Shown: piece by piece, positions 48,547 through 58,407 of the stretch
Numbering within the stretch: position 1 is the stretch's first letter
Layout: each line of letters opens with the position of its first letter
Source of the DNA: Psychrobacter sp. JB385
GTDB lineage: Bacteria > Pseudomonadota > Gammaproteobacteria > Pseudomonadales > Moraxellaceae
Direction: 5' to 3'
Length of the DNA: 64,000 nt
Assembly: GCF_900163785.1 (NCBI RefSeq)
Contig: NZ_FUKN01000014.1
Span: 607,883 to 671,882 of the forward strand
Notes under the pieces: model-generated
The model's database searches: none
What the model saw: only the letters and a program-made list of their open reading frames with translations
What the model was told of the DNA's origin: nothing
Made by a program: the position numbers and the translations under genes

Positions 48547-49833
48547 ATGGTAGCCACTCGTCATTTATTCCTCCCTTTATCTGTGATTACGGCCACCGTT
48601 GTCATGACGGCATGCGAACGTTTGCCCTCAACTTATAATGGCTCTGGCTATGACGCTGATATAAAACAGCCTCTGATTATCGATGCTCGTTTACCAACGG
48701 CCACGACGACGATAGAGTGTGCAGCTTTGTTACCCAATCAGACCGTGACGGTAAAGGGACATAGTGTCATCAGTCAAGGCTGTGACTTAAGAGAAAAATC
48801 AATACGGTTTGTACTCAACGCCTCGGACAGCTCCCTTGATTGTCAAGGCGCGGTGCTCAGTCCTACTACCAATGATACATCGAAGGCGAGTGCCATTACT
48901 ATCAGGCCTAAGACCGATAGTGCTATCCATAATGTTGCGGTGGCCAATTGTCATGTAGATGGCTATGGTCACGCTCTCCATATTCGCCAATATAGCAATC
49001 CTGATCAGCGTTATGCGCGCGGTTTGACTGCGCCTGTTGCCAATCGAGCGCTTGCGCCGAGCGATATCCGAGTGACCAATGTCACCAGTCGAAGCAGTAT
49101 CAATAGTGGTATGTTCGTGGGTGACCATGTACATGGCGTCACTTTTGACAAAGTACATATCCAAAATGCAGGGACGGTAGGATTGTATTTGGAGTTTGGT
49201 AGCCGCGACAATGTGATTCAAAACTCAGTCTTTGTAGGCAATGGCTTTCGAAATTTTAAGCCCAATCGTGAGGCCATTGCGGTTGATTCTTCTAGTAACA
49301 ACTCAATTGAGCATAATCGCTTTATCCACAATGGCGCAGGTAGTGTGTTTTTATATCGTAATTGTTTTGAGCATGCTAATGACTCGGCGCGCAGTAATCA
49401 TTTTAAGCGTACCGAGTCGAGCCGCGACAATGTGATTCGTCATAATATTTTTCAAGAAGAGCCAGTCGGGGTTTGGATAGCATCAAGACAATCTCGCAAC
49501 CTAAAGGGCTTTGAATGCGGGGCGTATTTAATTAAGCAAACCCCATTTGCCAGCTATCATCTAGATAGTGCCAAAGACAATCAGGTGATTGATAATCGAT
49601 TTGAGCAAGTAGAGCAGGGGATTATTATCGAAGATGACGACACACTTGTGAGCGGTAATCAGTTTGCAGCCACCGTAGAGTTGCCGATCAGCATTGGCTC
49701 TGAGATACGTGAAGCAAGTCCGGTAGGCGCGATAAAAGGGACGGTGGTCAAAGACAATGTTTTTATTGATAAGACGACTGAGCAAGCAATAAAGATTCGA
49801 GAAGCAAGCAAAACGGCCACTCGTATTGAGTAG
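48547..49833 (+). CDS. Parallel beta-helix lipoprotein
   Basis: A 428-residue exported lipoprotein: the signal peptide ends with lipobox MTAC (C about 23). The body has right-handed parallel beta-helix repeats of the NosD/pectate-lyase-like kind (GLYLEFGSRDNVIQNSVF, EAIAVDSSSNNSIEHNRFI, SRDNVIRHNIF, AKDNQVIDNRFEQVEQG). These folds bind or cleave polysaccharides, but no catalytic residues can be assigned. AAGGTCCGAT precedes the ATG. A short inverted repeat spans the stop codon (49813-49837) without a U tract. Confidence 0.82.
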   Translation: MVATRHLFLPLSVITATVVMTACERLPSTYNGSGYDADIKQPLIIDARLPTATTTIECAALLPNQTVTVKGHSVISQGCDLREKSIRFVLNASDSSLDCQGAVLSPTTNDTSKASAITIRPKTDSAIHNVAVANCHVDGYGHALHIRQYSNPDQRYARGLTAPVANRALAPSDIRVTNVTSRSSINSGMFVGDHVHGVTFDKVHIQNAGTVGLYLEFGSRDNVIQNSVFVGNGFRNFKPNREAIAVDSSSNNSIEHNRFIHNGAGSVFLYRNCFEHANDSARSNHFKRTESSRDNVIRHNIFQEEPVGVWIASRQSRNLKGFECGAYLIKQTPFASYHLDSAKDNQVIDNRFEQVEQGIIIEDDDTLVSGNQFAATVELPISIGSEIREASPVGAIKGTVVKDNVFIDKTTEQAIKIREASKTATRIE

Positions 49834-49920
49834 CCGTCATGCAAAGTTGTTGATTATTGAGAGTTATGGATTATTGAGACTTAGTGATTGTGATAAAAGG
49901 GCGAAACGCGCACAGACCGT

Positions 49921-50709
49921 TTATTTGGCACCAATCTTGGTATTGACCCAGCGTATCAATGGATCAGGGGTGATTTGCGCCAGTGTCTGAAAGGCTTTGG
50001 CTGGCATGCCAACGGTGTAATGCACGCTTTTTAACTTGCGATTGGGTCGTGTGGTTAGTTTGCATAAGGTTTTTGCGACGTCACTAACGCTCAAATTGAT
50101 ACCTAAGCGCTCCACGCTGGTCACTTTGATATCGGCGGTCATGTCTGATTTGACCCAAAGTGGCATCACATCAATCACTTTAATACCTTGCTTTGCATAC
50201 TCGATATTTAGGCCTTCAGTGAGACCACGTACAAAAAACTTACTGGCAGCATAATTTGCCACTTCGGGTTGACCATAGATTGCAGATGCAGAGGAGACAT
50301 TGATGATTTCGCCATCTTGACTCTCCGCCAGATGCGGCGCAAGCTTGTGACAGCCAATCAGCACACCTTTACAATTCACGTCAATCAAAGACAGTTGTTC
50401 ATCGAGATCGGTTGTGGGCAGGACGCCGCTGACCAACACTCCTGCGTTATTGATCAGGGCATCGATGCTACCAAATCGCTCAAGCATCTGACTGATGGCA
50501 TCATCCCATGAATCAGGCTGAGTCACATCAAGTTGCCCTGTGATGATCCGATGTTTTTTGATCGATTTTTTAAAGGTTTTGTCTTTAATGGCTTGCTCAA
50601 GCGTGGCTTTATCGGTGGCAAACAACCCGACATGGTGCCCCTTTTTTGCTAACTGTTTGGCAGTTGCAAGACCAATACCACGCGATGCGCCTGTAATCAA
50701 TATATTCAT
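49921..50709 (-). CDS. Short-chain dehydrogenase/reductase
   Basis: A 262-residue SDR. The cofactor motif is ITGASRGIGLATAKQLA, the NNAG motif is DALINNAGVLVSG, the serine is in INVSSASAIYGQ, and the YxxxK is YAASK. The C-terminus (PAKAFQTLAQITPDPLIRW) is hydrophobic. The substrate is unknown. No pathway partner is adjacent. Confidence 0.9.
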   Translation of the reverse strand: MNILITGASRGIGLATAKQLAKKGHHVGLFATDKATLEQAIKDKTFKKSIKKHRIITGQLDVTQPDSWDDAISQMLERFGSIDALINNAGVLVSGVLPTTDLDEQLSLIDVNCKGVLIGCHKLAPHLAESQDGEIINVSSASAIYGQPEVANYAASKFFVRGLTEGLNIEYAKQGIKVIDVMPLWVKSDMTADIKVTSVERLGINLSVSDVAKTLCKLTTRPNRKLKSVHYTVGMPAKAFQTLAQITPDPLIRWVNTKIGAK

Positions 50710-50891
50710 AATAAGAGACTCAGTGATTATTTATTATCAACAAATCGAGCGCCAGCATTCAATGCCTTATCACTCGGACTTATGTTTAGTATAACAAATC
50801 TATTTGTCTCTATTTTATGCAAGCATGTTGGTTTTATTAACAATCGTATTTGTCACTGATATGAGATAAAAGCGTTTGATTGTGGCTTTAC

Positions 50892-51413
50892 TTATGGCGT
50901 AGACGTTTGATAGTGTAGCTCGCTTGTGCCCTTTCGTTGATTTGTATCGTCACTTATGTTCAATCGCCACAGATAAATGAGGGCCGTCGCATAGATGAGA
51001 GTCTCCGAAGTCTCTTCGACGAAAACGCCAAAATCTTCAGGGAATAAAATGGCATTTTCACCCATATACTGTACTACTACTAATACAGCGACACTGCCAT
51101 ATAGAGATAAAGGCGCTTTTTTTAATAACGCCCAAAGGTAGCGCCACGAATGGATCAACAAGCCCACTATGGTTAAGTAGATGACTGTCAGAACCATATC
51201 TTCCCACCAGTCGTAAGAGCGGCTGAGCAAGGTGAAGTTAGATGGAACAAACAAATCGGGTAAGTAGTTCAGCTCTCGGCGTATTGCAGTAATAAATATC
51301 AACACGCCTGCCAGCCAAAAAGTCTGTGCCCGTCTGATGTGGCTCTGAAAAAAATAGTGTAGGCAACGTAGTAAGCAGATAACTAAAATAATGTTACCAG
51401 GAATTTCGATCAT
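50892..51413 (-). CDS. Hypothetical integral membrane protein
   Basis: A 173-residue protein with about four TM helices (IPGNIILVICLLRCL, AQTFWLAGVLIFITAI, MVLTVIYLTIVGLLIH, SLYGSVAVLVVVQYM). No family is recognised. The longest frame starts at a GTG at 51479, which lies inside the polA terminator hairpin, so I prefer the ATG at 51413 despite its weak ribosome-binding site. The charged C-terminus is cytoplasmic by the positive-inside rule. Confidence 0.6.
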   Translation of the reverse strand: MIEIPGNIILVICLLRCLHYFFQSHIRRAQTFWLAGVLIFITAIRRELNYLPDLFVPSNFTLLSRSYDWWEDMVLTVIYLTIVGLLIHSWRYLWALLKKAPLSLYGSVAVLVVVQYMGENAILFPEDFGVFVEETSETLIYATALIYLWRLNISDDTNQRKGTSELHYQTSTP

Positions 51414-51449
51414 GCTTTCAGGGCTTGTGATAATAAACTCCCAATACTT

Positions 51450-51480
51450 AAAAAATAAAAAGTGAGCACAAAGGCTCACT
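51450..51480 (-). terminator. Terminator of polA
   Basis: Perfect stem AGTGAGC / GCTCACT, loop of 6 nt, followed on the minus strand by an A/T-rich U tract. It lies about 155 nt after the polA stop. Confidence 0.78.
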
Positions 51481-51634
51481 GTAGGTTAAAACTCATTCAA
51501 CGACGCTTGGCTTGGTCAAAGGGCATTATAACGTCAACATTGATCTCATGCTGTTGGTTAATATAACTAACGAGTCATAAGGTATTGTTAATATAGACAA
51601 TACAACCTATGTCCAAGCCACTTTACATTAGTGC

Positions 51635-54613
51635 TTAATGCGCCTCATCCCAGTTCTGACCACTGTCAGTCTCGACCAATAACGGCACAGCAAAGTCGAT
51701 ATTCCAGCCTTTATCTACCGCTGTTGTCCTCAAGACATCTTGCATAGCATCGGTAATCAATTGGCTCACCGCGTCTACCTTATCGGTATCCACTTCAAAC
51801 ACCAATTCATCATGGACTTGTAGCAGCATTTTGGCCTGATCTTTTGGCAATACTTTATCGACTGCAATCATGGCTAGCTTGATTAGGTCAGCCGCTGAGC
51901 CTTGTAATGGTGCGTTAATCGCAGCGCGTTCAGCGCCTTGCTTGACCATACGGTTGCTGTGATTGATATCAGGGGTATAAAGCTTACGGCCTAATATGGT
52001 CTCGACATAACCTTTCTCATAAGCGCTGGCACGTGTGTTAATCATATAGTTTTTGACACCAGGATAACGCTCAAAGTACATGTCGATATAGTCTTGCGCT
52101 TCGCCGCGGCTCATTTGCAACTGTTTGGCAAGACCAAAAGCGCTCATACCATAAAGCAAGCCGAAGTTAATGGCTTTGGCATTACGGCGCTCAGTTGGTG
52201 TGACATCCGCGACACCCTTGCCAAGCACTTCAGCAGCCGTCGCCGCGTGAATGTCTAGCCCTTCATTAAACGCATGGGTCAGGTTGTTATCGCCTGAAAA
52301 ATGCGCCATCAAACGCAATTCAATTTGTGAGTAATCCGCAGCCAAAATGACGCGACCTTCTGGTGCGATAAAGGCTTGGCGAATCAGGCGACCAGTCGCG
52401 GTACGAATCGGGATGTTTTGTAAGTTGGGTTCTGTTGAAGACAAGCGTCCCGTACTGGTCAAGGCTTGGTGATAACTGGTGTGAACGCGATCGGTTTCGC
52501 TATCGGCAACATTATCGAGCGCATCAGTGTATGTGCTTTTTAGCTTAGACAGACCGCGATACTCAAGAACGATTTCGACTAGCGGATGATCAATCTTTGA
52601 CAATACTGCTTCGCCCGTCGAGTATTGACCAGACTTGGTTTTTTTACCACCAGTGACACCCAGTTTTTCAAACAATACTTCACCAAGCTGCTTGGGCGAG
52701 CCAAGATTAAACTCTTCGCCTGCCACGTCATAAGCGCGTTTTTCTAATGCGATAATTTCTTCGTCAAAGCGTTTTGACAGCTCGTTTAAGAATGAGCGTT
52801 TGATAAGAATACCATTCGCTTCCATTTGACAAAGTATCTGAGCGGTTGGAATCTCTAGCTCATGAAGCAGTTTGGCATTATTGCTGTCATTTGCCATCTC
52901 TAGACTGAACACATCAAACAACTGATAAGTAATATCGGCATCTTCACAGGCATAGTCGCTCGCAATATCAATAGCCACTTGGTCAAAAGTGACTTGCTTA
53001 GCGCCTTTACCCGCCACGTCTTCATAGCTGATGGTTTGGGTTTGTAGATAATGGCGTGCCAAGTCGTCCATACCGTGACGAGTAACCGCCGCATTGATGA
53101 CGTAGCTGGCAAGCATGGTATCCATTGTCCAATTATTAGGATGCTCGTGTATCGCACCAACTAAGTCGATATCATAATGCGCGAGAATATGCGCATCGTA
53201 TTTTAGATGCTGACCGATTTTGCCAATCTTCGGGTTTTCTAAAATGGGCTTTAAGCGTGCCAAGACCATGTCGCGATCAAGCTGCTTGGCAGTTAGCTCA
53301 TCACCCTCTAAGCTGTGGGTAAGCGGTATGTAGTAGGCTTCATGCGCTTGTACGGCAAAAGATAAGCCCACGATTTGCGCCTCGCGCCAATGCACGCTAG
53401 TGGTCTCAGTATCAATAACAAAATGAGGAGCAGATGCCAATACTTCGACCAAACTGTCAAAGGCTGGCTCATCTAAAACCGTGTGCCATGCTTTCTCATG
53501 CGCGGTACTGTCTTTGGTATCACCCATTTTGGTTGATTGAAGGGATTTGGCGATTTGTGCTTGTGACTCGGCATCGGCTTGGCTGTCAGCGACACTTTGT
53601 GAGCCGTTGGCTGGGTGGTTTGGATGATCGAGCGAGGCCAGCTCATTTCTAAATTCAAGCTCACTATACAGCTCGCGCAATTCATCAATGTGCGCACAAG
53701 GGTCCGTATTGATTTTTAAATCATTCCAGTCTTGACCAATCTGCAAGTCCGTGACAATAGTAGCAAGTTTTGCATTGAATGGAATCTCCTCTGCGTGCTC
53801 AATCAATCCCTTTGCACCGCGACCTTTGATAAAACCAATATGCTTTAACATGTTGTCGATGGTGCCATATTCAACCAGCAAGTCTTTGGCGGTCTTTTTG
53901 CCGATACCTGGCACGCCTTTGATACCATCGGAGGTATCGCCCATTAGAGTCAAAAAATCAATCATTTGGTTTGGATTGATGCCGAACTTGTCAATCACTG
54001 CTTGAGTGTCTGTTATCTTACCTGTAAAGCTGTCTTCCAATATCACGCAATCATTGACCAGCTGCATCATATCTTTATCACCAGTTGAGATAACCACATG
54101 ATGACCTTGCTCAACCGCACGGTGGGCGAGTGTACCAATGATATCGTCGGCCTCTGCGCCTTCTATACGCAATAGCGGAATACCCAAAGCCGTGACCAAG
54201 CGATGAATATAAGGAATCTGCTCGACCAGCTCAATATCGATTGGCGGACGGCCTGCCTTATAATCAGCAGACATATGATGACGAAAGGTAGGAGATTTGG
54301 TATCAAAACACACCGCCATATGGGTCGGATGATAACGACGCATCAACTTCAATAATGCATTGAGCGTACCACGGATGGCATTGGTGATCAGCCCTTGTGA
54401 GTTTTGCATGGTCTTAGGCAGGGCATGATATGTGCGAAACAGATAGTAAGATCCATCCACCAAGATAAACGGCGGCTGGTTTTTGTCGACGTGATCGGTA
54501 CTCATCGTCGCGACATTGGGCATGGTGGCAAAGTTTGGCAAGGTTTCAGGGTTGATGGCTTGATGGGAGTTATGATCACTGTCTGTGGTGATGTCGGTGG
54601 TATTATCGGTCAT
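51635..54613 (-). CDS. polA: DNA polymerase I
   Basis: A 992-residue DNA polymerase I for Okazaki-fragment maturation and repair. The 5'-3' nuclease domain comes first (ILVDGSYYLFRTYHALP; MGDTSDGIKGVPGIGKKTA). The 3'-5' proofreading domain is intact (D and E in FVIDTETTSVHW, D in GQHLKYDAHIL, Y and D in YACEDADITYQLF). The polymerase motifs are DYSQIELRLMAHFSGD, RRNAKAINFGLLYGMS and LLQVHDELVFEV. I use the ATG at 54613; an upstream GTG is possible. Confidence 0.97.
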   Translation of the reverse strand: MTDNTTDITTDSDHNSHQAINPETLPNFATMPNVATMSTDHVDKNQPPFILVDGSYYLFRTYHALPKTMQNSQGLITNAIRGTLNALLKLMRRYHPTHMAVCFDTKSPTFRHHMSADYKAGRPPIDIELVEQIPYIHRLVTALGIPLLRIEGAEADDIIGTLAHRAVEQGHHVVISTGDKDMMQLVNDCVILEDSFTGKITDTQAVIDKFGINPNQMIDFLTLMGDTSDGIKGVPGIGKKTAKDLLVEYGTIDNMLKHIGFIKGRGAKGLIEHAEEIPFNAKLATIVTDLQIGQDWNDLKINTDPCAHIDELRELYSELEFRNELASLDHPNHPANGSQSVADSQADAESQAQIAKSLQSTKMGDTKDSTAHEKAWHTVLDEPAFDSLVEVLASAPHFVIDTETTSVHWREAQIVGLSFAVQAHEAYYIPLTHSLEGDELTAKQLDRDMVLARLKPILENPKIGKIGQHLKYDAHILAHYDIDLVGAIHEHPNNWTMDTMLASYVINAAVTRHGMDDLARHYLQTQTISYEDVAGKGAKQVTFDQVAIDIASDYACEDADITYQLFDVFSLEMANDSNNAKLLHELEIPTAQILCQMEANGILIKRSFLNELSKRFDEEIIALEKRAYDVAGEEFNLGSPKQLGEVLFEKLGVTGGKKTKSGQYSTGEAVLSKIDHPLVEIVLEYRGLSKLKSTYTDALDNVADSETDRVHTSYHQALTSTGRLSSTEPNLQNIPIRTATGRLIRQAFIAPEGRVILAADYSQIELRLMAHFSGDNNLTHAFNEGLDIHAATAAEVLGKGVADVTPTERRNAKAINFGLLYGMSAFGLAKQLQMSRGEAQDYIDMYFERYPGVKNYMINTRASAYEKGYVETILGRKLYTPDINHSNRMVKQGAERAAINAPLQGSAADLIKLAMIAVDKVLPKDQAKMLLQVHDELVFEVDTDKVDAVSQLITDAMQDVLRTTAVDKGWNIDFAVPLLVETDSGQNWDEAH

Positions 54614-54738
54614 AAAAGTCACTTATCAGCTATTAGATAAAATATACCCTTATTATAACGATAAAATCAGCGCGTGCCGAACTGCTGAAAAGTTAAGAGA
54701 TGTTCTTATGGGTAAACTTCCAATGTCAAAACCGACAT

Positions 54739-54770
54739 AAAAAAAGAACCCAGACAAGCTGAGTTCTTTT
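54739..54770. terminator. Terminator between ohr and polA
   Basis: Stem AAAAGAAC-CAG / CTG-GTTCTTTT with one mismatch and A/T runs on both flanks. It separates ohr from the downstream polA on the minus strand. Confidence 0.8.
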
Positions 54771-54797
54771 ACTATCATCAATAAAGCTTTTGATAGA

Positions 54798-55211
54798 TTA
54801 TTTTACTTCTGATGTGACCTCTACATCGATGTTGCCACGAGTTGCTTTTGAGTATGGGCAAACTTGATGCGCTTTTTCGACCAGTTGTTGGAACTCATCG
54901 GCTGACAATTCTGTGTTCTCACCAACCACATGAATCTTGGCTGCCAATTTATAGTCATGGCCGTCACCTTGAAGCAAATCTACTTCTATTGACGTGGTTG
55001 AATCAAACTTGGCTTTTTCCATTTGCTTAACAGCGCCCAATGCGCCATCAAAGCAAGCGCTATAGCCCATCGCAAACAGCTGCTCTGGGTTATTGCCTGA
55101 TTTTCCAGAACCTGGTGGTACCATATTGATAGTCAGATCGTTGTCACTCAAGCTGACTGAGCCGGCACGGCCACCAGTAACGGTTGCTTTAGTAGAGTAT
55201 AATGTTTTCAT
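54798..55211 (-). CDS. ohr: Organic hydroperoxide resistance protein Ohr
   Basis: A 137-residue thiol peroxidase of the Ohr/OsmC fold that reduces organic hydroperoxides. The two catalytic cysteines are in GYSACFDGAL and VCPYSKATRGN, and the start MKTLYSTKATVTGGRAGSV is typical of Ohr. AAAGGATAAATT precedes the ATG. No OhrR regulator gene adjoins it in this window. Confidence 0.93.
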   Translation of the reverse strand: MKTLYSTKATVTGGRAGSVSLSDNDLTINMVPPGSGKSGNNPEQLFAMGYSACFDGALGAVKQMEKAKFDSTTSIEVDLLQGDGHDYKLAAKIHVVGENTELSADEFQQLVEKAHQVCPYSKATRGNIDVEVTSEVK

Positions 55212-55516
55212 AATTTATCCTTTATTTTAGGTTTTTATGGTTAAGTGATACTTATTAGTATAAGATTTTTAATGTAGCGTTTTTCAAAATCAGATTTAGC
55301 ATAACAAACCACTAAGTTATTTGTATAAAGCAGTCGTAAATATATACCCTGTCTTTGTAAGTAAAATGTTAAATAAAAAAGAGGATAAGGCAAAGCACCG
55401 ACAAAGTTTTAGGTATAAACTGAGCCTGTATCAATATAAACTAATCACACAGAAACTTATACTAAAATCATCAGAACGGGTAATAACAGCCCTATCGCGC
55501 ATAAGGACATTAGTTG
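55212..55516. other. ohr / lipoprotein divergent intergenic region
   Basis: About 305 bp, AT-rich. Holds both promoter regions. A plus-strand frame from 55321 runs into the lipoprotein gene in another frame and is not called. No operator is obvious. Confidence 0.4.
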
Positions 55517-56449
55517 ATGAACAAATTGATTGTTGTACCCAGTGTTTTTTCTTTGGCCGCTGTCATCCTTGTCGGCTGTGGAGAAGACGATGGTACTTAT
55601 AATTCTGACGGTAGTAGCAACCAGATTACACTGACTAGATTCGCCAATAGCTATGACAGTCAAGCCAATGCCAATGCCAGTGCAATTGCCCGCATTGACG
55701 AGACATACCGCAGCGGTGAACATGAAATAAAGACAAAAAATATCGTCAATAATTATAGCAATCAAAGTTTGAATACTTTAGACAAAACCGTGCTGGCTGA
55801 TAACTTTGAAGGACAACTTGAAAATAAAGATATTGAAGTCGATAATCGTACAGTCAAACGTCCTATTTATGAGAAAAATAGCAATAATAAAGCCACTTAT
55901 GAGACCACTTATAAAACGCTAAATTTATCTGGCCTACAAGCAACCAGCTATAGCGCTGGCATTAACAGAGAAGACAGTCGAGGGATTTTGACGGACTTAA
56001 ACAATTATCCTCGTATTCCAGCCAATGTCGCATTTCCAGCAGGTTCCGTCTGTTATATTCCAGTGGTCAAAAGCGATCTCTCGTTTTTAGCTTTTAATGA
56101 GAAGAATAAGACGGGATACGCATCGATTAATAAATGGATTGAGGGCGCTGAAGATCGCTTCAATGATAATAGAGATTATAGAACCTCTCAGTTTGGTGTG
56201 GGTATCGGTAACAAGCAAAAAGCAGCACAAGTGACGTTCTTTGAATATCAAAATCAGCCTGCTTATCAGTACAGTGGTGTGGAATACGCTAACGGTAGTA
56301 ATAGCAGTAAAGGTGTCTATGAAGCAGATTACGTAGCCAAGGGTACAACAGACCCAAATACCAATAGTCTGCGCGGTTTGGTAGATTGTACAATCGTCAA
56401 TGAAGTTGCTGGGGATTTCTTAGCGACACAAATTCAGCGTTATTATTAA
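55517..56449 (+). CDS. Putative lipoprotein of unknown function
   Basis: A 310-residue exported lipoprotein: signal peptide then lipobox LVGC, followed by GEDDGTYNSDGSSN, an acidic mature start. The remainder is rich in Asn, Thr and Tyr, with no domain I recognise. AAGGA lies upstream of the ATG at 55517; the TTG at 55514 is not needed. A strong terminator follows at 56465-56502. Confidence 0.8.
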   Translation: MNKLIVVPSVFSLAAVILVGCGEDDGTYNSDGSSNQITLTRFANSYDSQANANASAIARIDETYRSGEHEIKTKNIVNNYSNQSLNTLDKTVLADNFEGQLENKDIEVDNRTVKRPIYEKNSNNKATYETTYKTLNLSGLQATSYSAGINREDSRGILTDLNNYPRIPANVAFPAGSVCYIPVVKSDLSFLAFNEKNKTGYASINKWIEGAEDRFNDNRDYRTSQFGVGIGNKQKAAQVTFFEYQNQPAYQYSGVEYANGSNSSKGVYEADYVAKGTTDPNTNSLRGLVDCTIVNEVAGDFLATQIQRYY

Positions 56450-56464
56450 ACCCAAAAAAGCCAA

Positions 56465-56502
56465 TAACACTCTCTATATAAACGTTAGAGGGTGTTTTTT
56501 TT
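56465..56502 (+). terminator. Terminator after the lipoprotein gene
   Basis: Stem AACACTCTCTA / TAGAGGGTGTT (one G-T pair) followed by eight T. Confidence 0.88.
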
Positions 56503-56609
56503 GTGCGCTAATTCTGCACCCTGACGCTAAATCCGCTACAATACGTCCATTATTTATTCTATTTATTTAGATTGTCTTCTAAATGACATCACTATTGAAG
56601 CCGAAAATT

Positions 56610-58205
56610 ATGAGCGTAGATCCAAAAAAGTTAAGTAAAGAAGTTGCCAAACGCCGTACCTTTGCCATCATCTCGCATCCCGATGCGGGTAAAACCACCA
56701 TGACCGAAAAACTGTTGTTATGGGGGCAGGCCATTCAGGTTGTTGGTGAGGTCAAAGGCCGCAAGACGGATCGACATGCCACCTCAGATTGGATGAGCAT
56801 GGAGCAAGAGCGTGGTATCTCAATCACCACATCCGTTATGCAGTTCCCTTATCAAGATCACATTGTCAACCTACTAGATACCCCAGGTCACGCTGACTTT
56901 AGTGAAGATACCTATCGTACTTTGACCGCAGTAGACAGTGCACTGATGATGGTAGACGGGGCAAAAGGCGTCGAAGAACGTACCATCAAATTGATGGAAG
57001 TCTGCCGTATGCGCGACACACCTATCATCTCATTTGTGAACAAGCTTGATCGTCAGATTCGTGAGCCGCTTGAGCTACTTAGTGAGATTGAAGCGGTGCT
57101 CAAGATTAAATGTGTGCCAGTGACTTGGCCTATTGGTATGGGGCAGGATTTTGTGGGGGTATATCATCTCGCAGAAAACACAACCTATTTATATGAAAAA
57201 GGCAATGGCGGTAAGATGACTGTCGCTGAGACGCGCGAAGGCTACGATTATCCTGACATACGTGAGCGTTTGGGTAGCCTCATGTTTGATGCTTTTGAAG
57301 AGTCGCTTGAGCTGGTACAGATGGCGCTAGAAGAGTTCAGTGTTGAGGCGTTTTTGGCAGGCGAGATGACACCTGTCTTGTTCGGTACAGCACTGGGTAA
57401 CTTTGGGGTTAATATGGTGCTCGACACGTTAGTGAAGTACGCGCCGCCGCCCAAAGCCCATCCTACCAATGAGCGTGAAGTGAGTGCCACAGAGACAGAT
57501 TTTAGTGGTTTTGTCTTTAAGATTCAGGCCAATATGGACCCACGTCACCGTGACCGTATTGCTTTCTTACGCGTGTGCTCTGGCAAGTACGAAAAAGGTA
57601 TGAAACTCAAGCACGTGCGCTTGGGCAAAGACGTGCGCATTGCCGACGCCTTGACGTTCCTTGCAGGTGACCGCGAAGCACTAGAAGAAGCGTATCCAGG
57701 TGATATTATTGGTTTGCATAATCATGGCACCATCTCTATCGGTGACAGCTTCACTGAAGGCGAAGAACTAAACTTTACTGGTATTCCGCATTTTGCGCCT
57801 GAACTGTTTCGCCGTGTGGTGCTCAAAGACCCGCTCAAATCGAAAGCGCTACAAAAAGGTCTACAGCAGTTAAGCGAAGAAGGTGCCACACAGGTATTTA
57901 TGCCCCAGATTAATAACGACTTGGTCTTGGGCGCGGTCGGGGTACTACAGTTTGAGGTGGTGGCGCATCGTCTCAAAGAAGAGTACAAAGTGCAATGTGT
58001 GTTTGAGCCCGTATCGATTGCGACCGTACGCTGGATTCATTGTGATGACGAAGTTGCGCTGGCGAAGTTTAAGAAAAAAGCGCACGACCAATTATCAATC
58101 GATGGCGGTGGTTATCTGACTTACCTTGCGCCATCACGTGTTAATTTGCAATTGATGCAAGATCGTTATCCAGAAATTACCTTTAGCAGCACGCGTGAGC
58201 ATTAA
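56610..58205 (+). CDS. prfC: Peptide chain release factor 3
   Basis: GTPase that recycles RF1/RF2 from the ribosome. G1 is [17 protein letters not shown]3 is [16 protein letters not shown] and G4 is [12 protein letters not shown]. The E. coli-like start aligns with the ATG at 56610 ([18 protein letters not shown], 531 residues); an ATG at 56583 would add nine residues with no better ribosome-binding site. A terminator follows. Confidence 0.97.
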   Translation: MSVDPKKLSKEVAKRRTFAIISHPDAGKTTMTEKLLLWGQAIQVVGEVKGRKTDRHATSDWMSMEQERGISITTSVMQFPYQDHIVNLLDTPGHADFSEDTYRTLTAVDSALMMVDGAKGVEERTIKLMEVCRMRDTPIISFVNKLDRQIREPLELLSEIEAVLKIKCVPVTWPIGMGQDFVGVYHLAENTTYLYEKGNGGKMTVAETREGYDYPDIRERLGSLMFDAFEESLELVQMALEEFSVEAFLAGEMTPVLFGTALGNFGVNMVLDTLVKYAPPPKAHPTNEREVSATETDFSGFVFKIQANMDPRHRDRIAFLRVCSGKYEKGMKLKHVRLGKDVRIADALTFLAGDREALEEAYPGDIIGLHNHGTISIGDSFTEGEELNFTGIPHFAPELFRRVVLKDPLKSKALQKGLQQLSEEGATQVFMPQINNDLVLGAVGVLQFEVVAHRLKEEYKVQCVFEPVSIATVRWIHCDDEVALAKFKKKAHDQLSIDGGGYLTYLAPSRVNLQLMQDRYPEITFSSTREH

Positions 58206-58237
58206 TACTCGTGGTTTTATCATATGATTTATCTATT

Positions 58238-58262
58238 AAGACACGCTGGCCGTGTCTTTTTT
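58238..58262 (+). terminator. Terminator of prfC
   Basis: Stem AAGACACG / CGTGTCTT, loop of about 5 nt, then a T run. Confidence 0.87.
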
Positions 58263-58407
58263 ATTGGCTACAAATTGTGTGACAGATATGCCGATGGATG
58301 TATAAATAAGTAGCAACGTTCCAAAAACTCCAACAGTGTTCCTACAATACATCGCAATTGTTACGCTAAAATATTCGGTAACCACTTAGATTTCCAAATG
58401 AGGATAT

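Noticed and set aside
48799..49221. 140-residue minus-strand frame
   Set aside because: Antisense to the beta-helix lipoprotein gene.
55321..55602. 93-residue plus-strand frame
   Set aside because: Runs into the lipoprotein gene in another frame; the lipoprotein has a signal peptide and lipobox.
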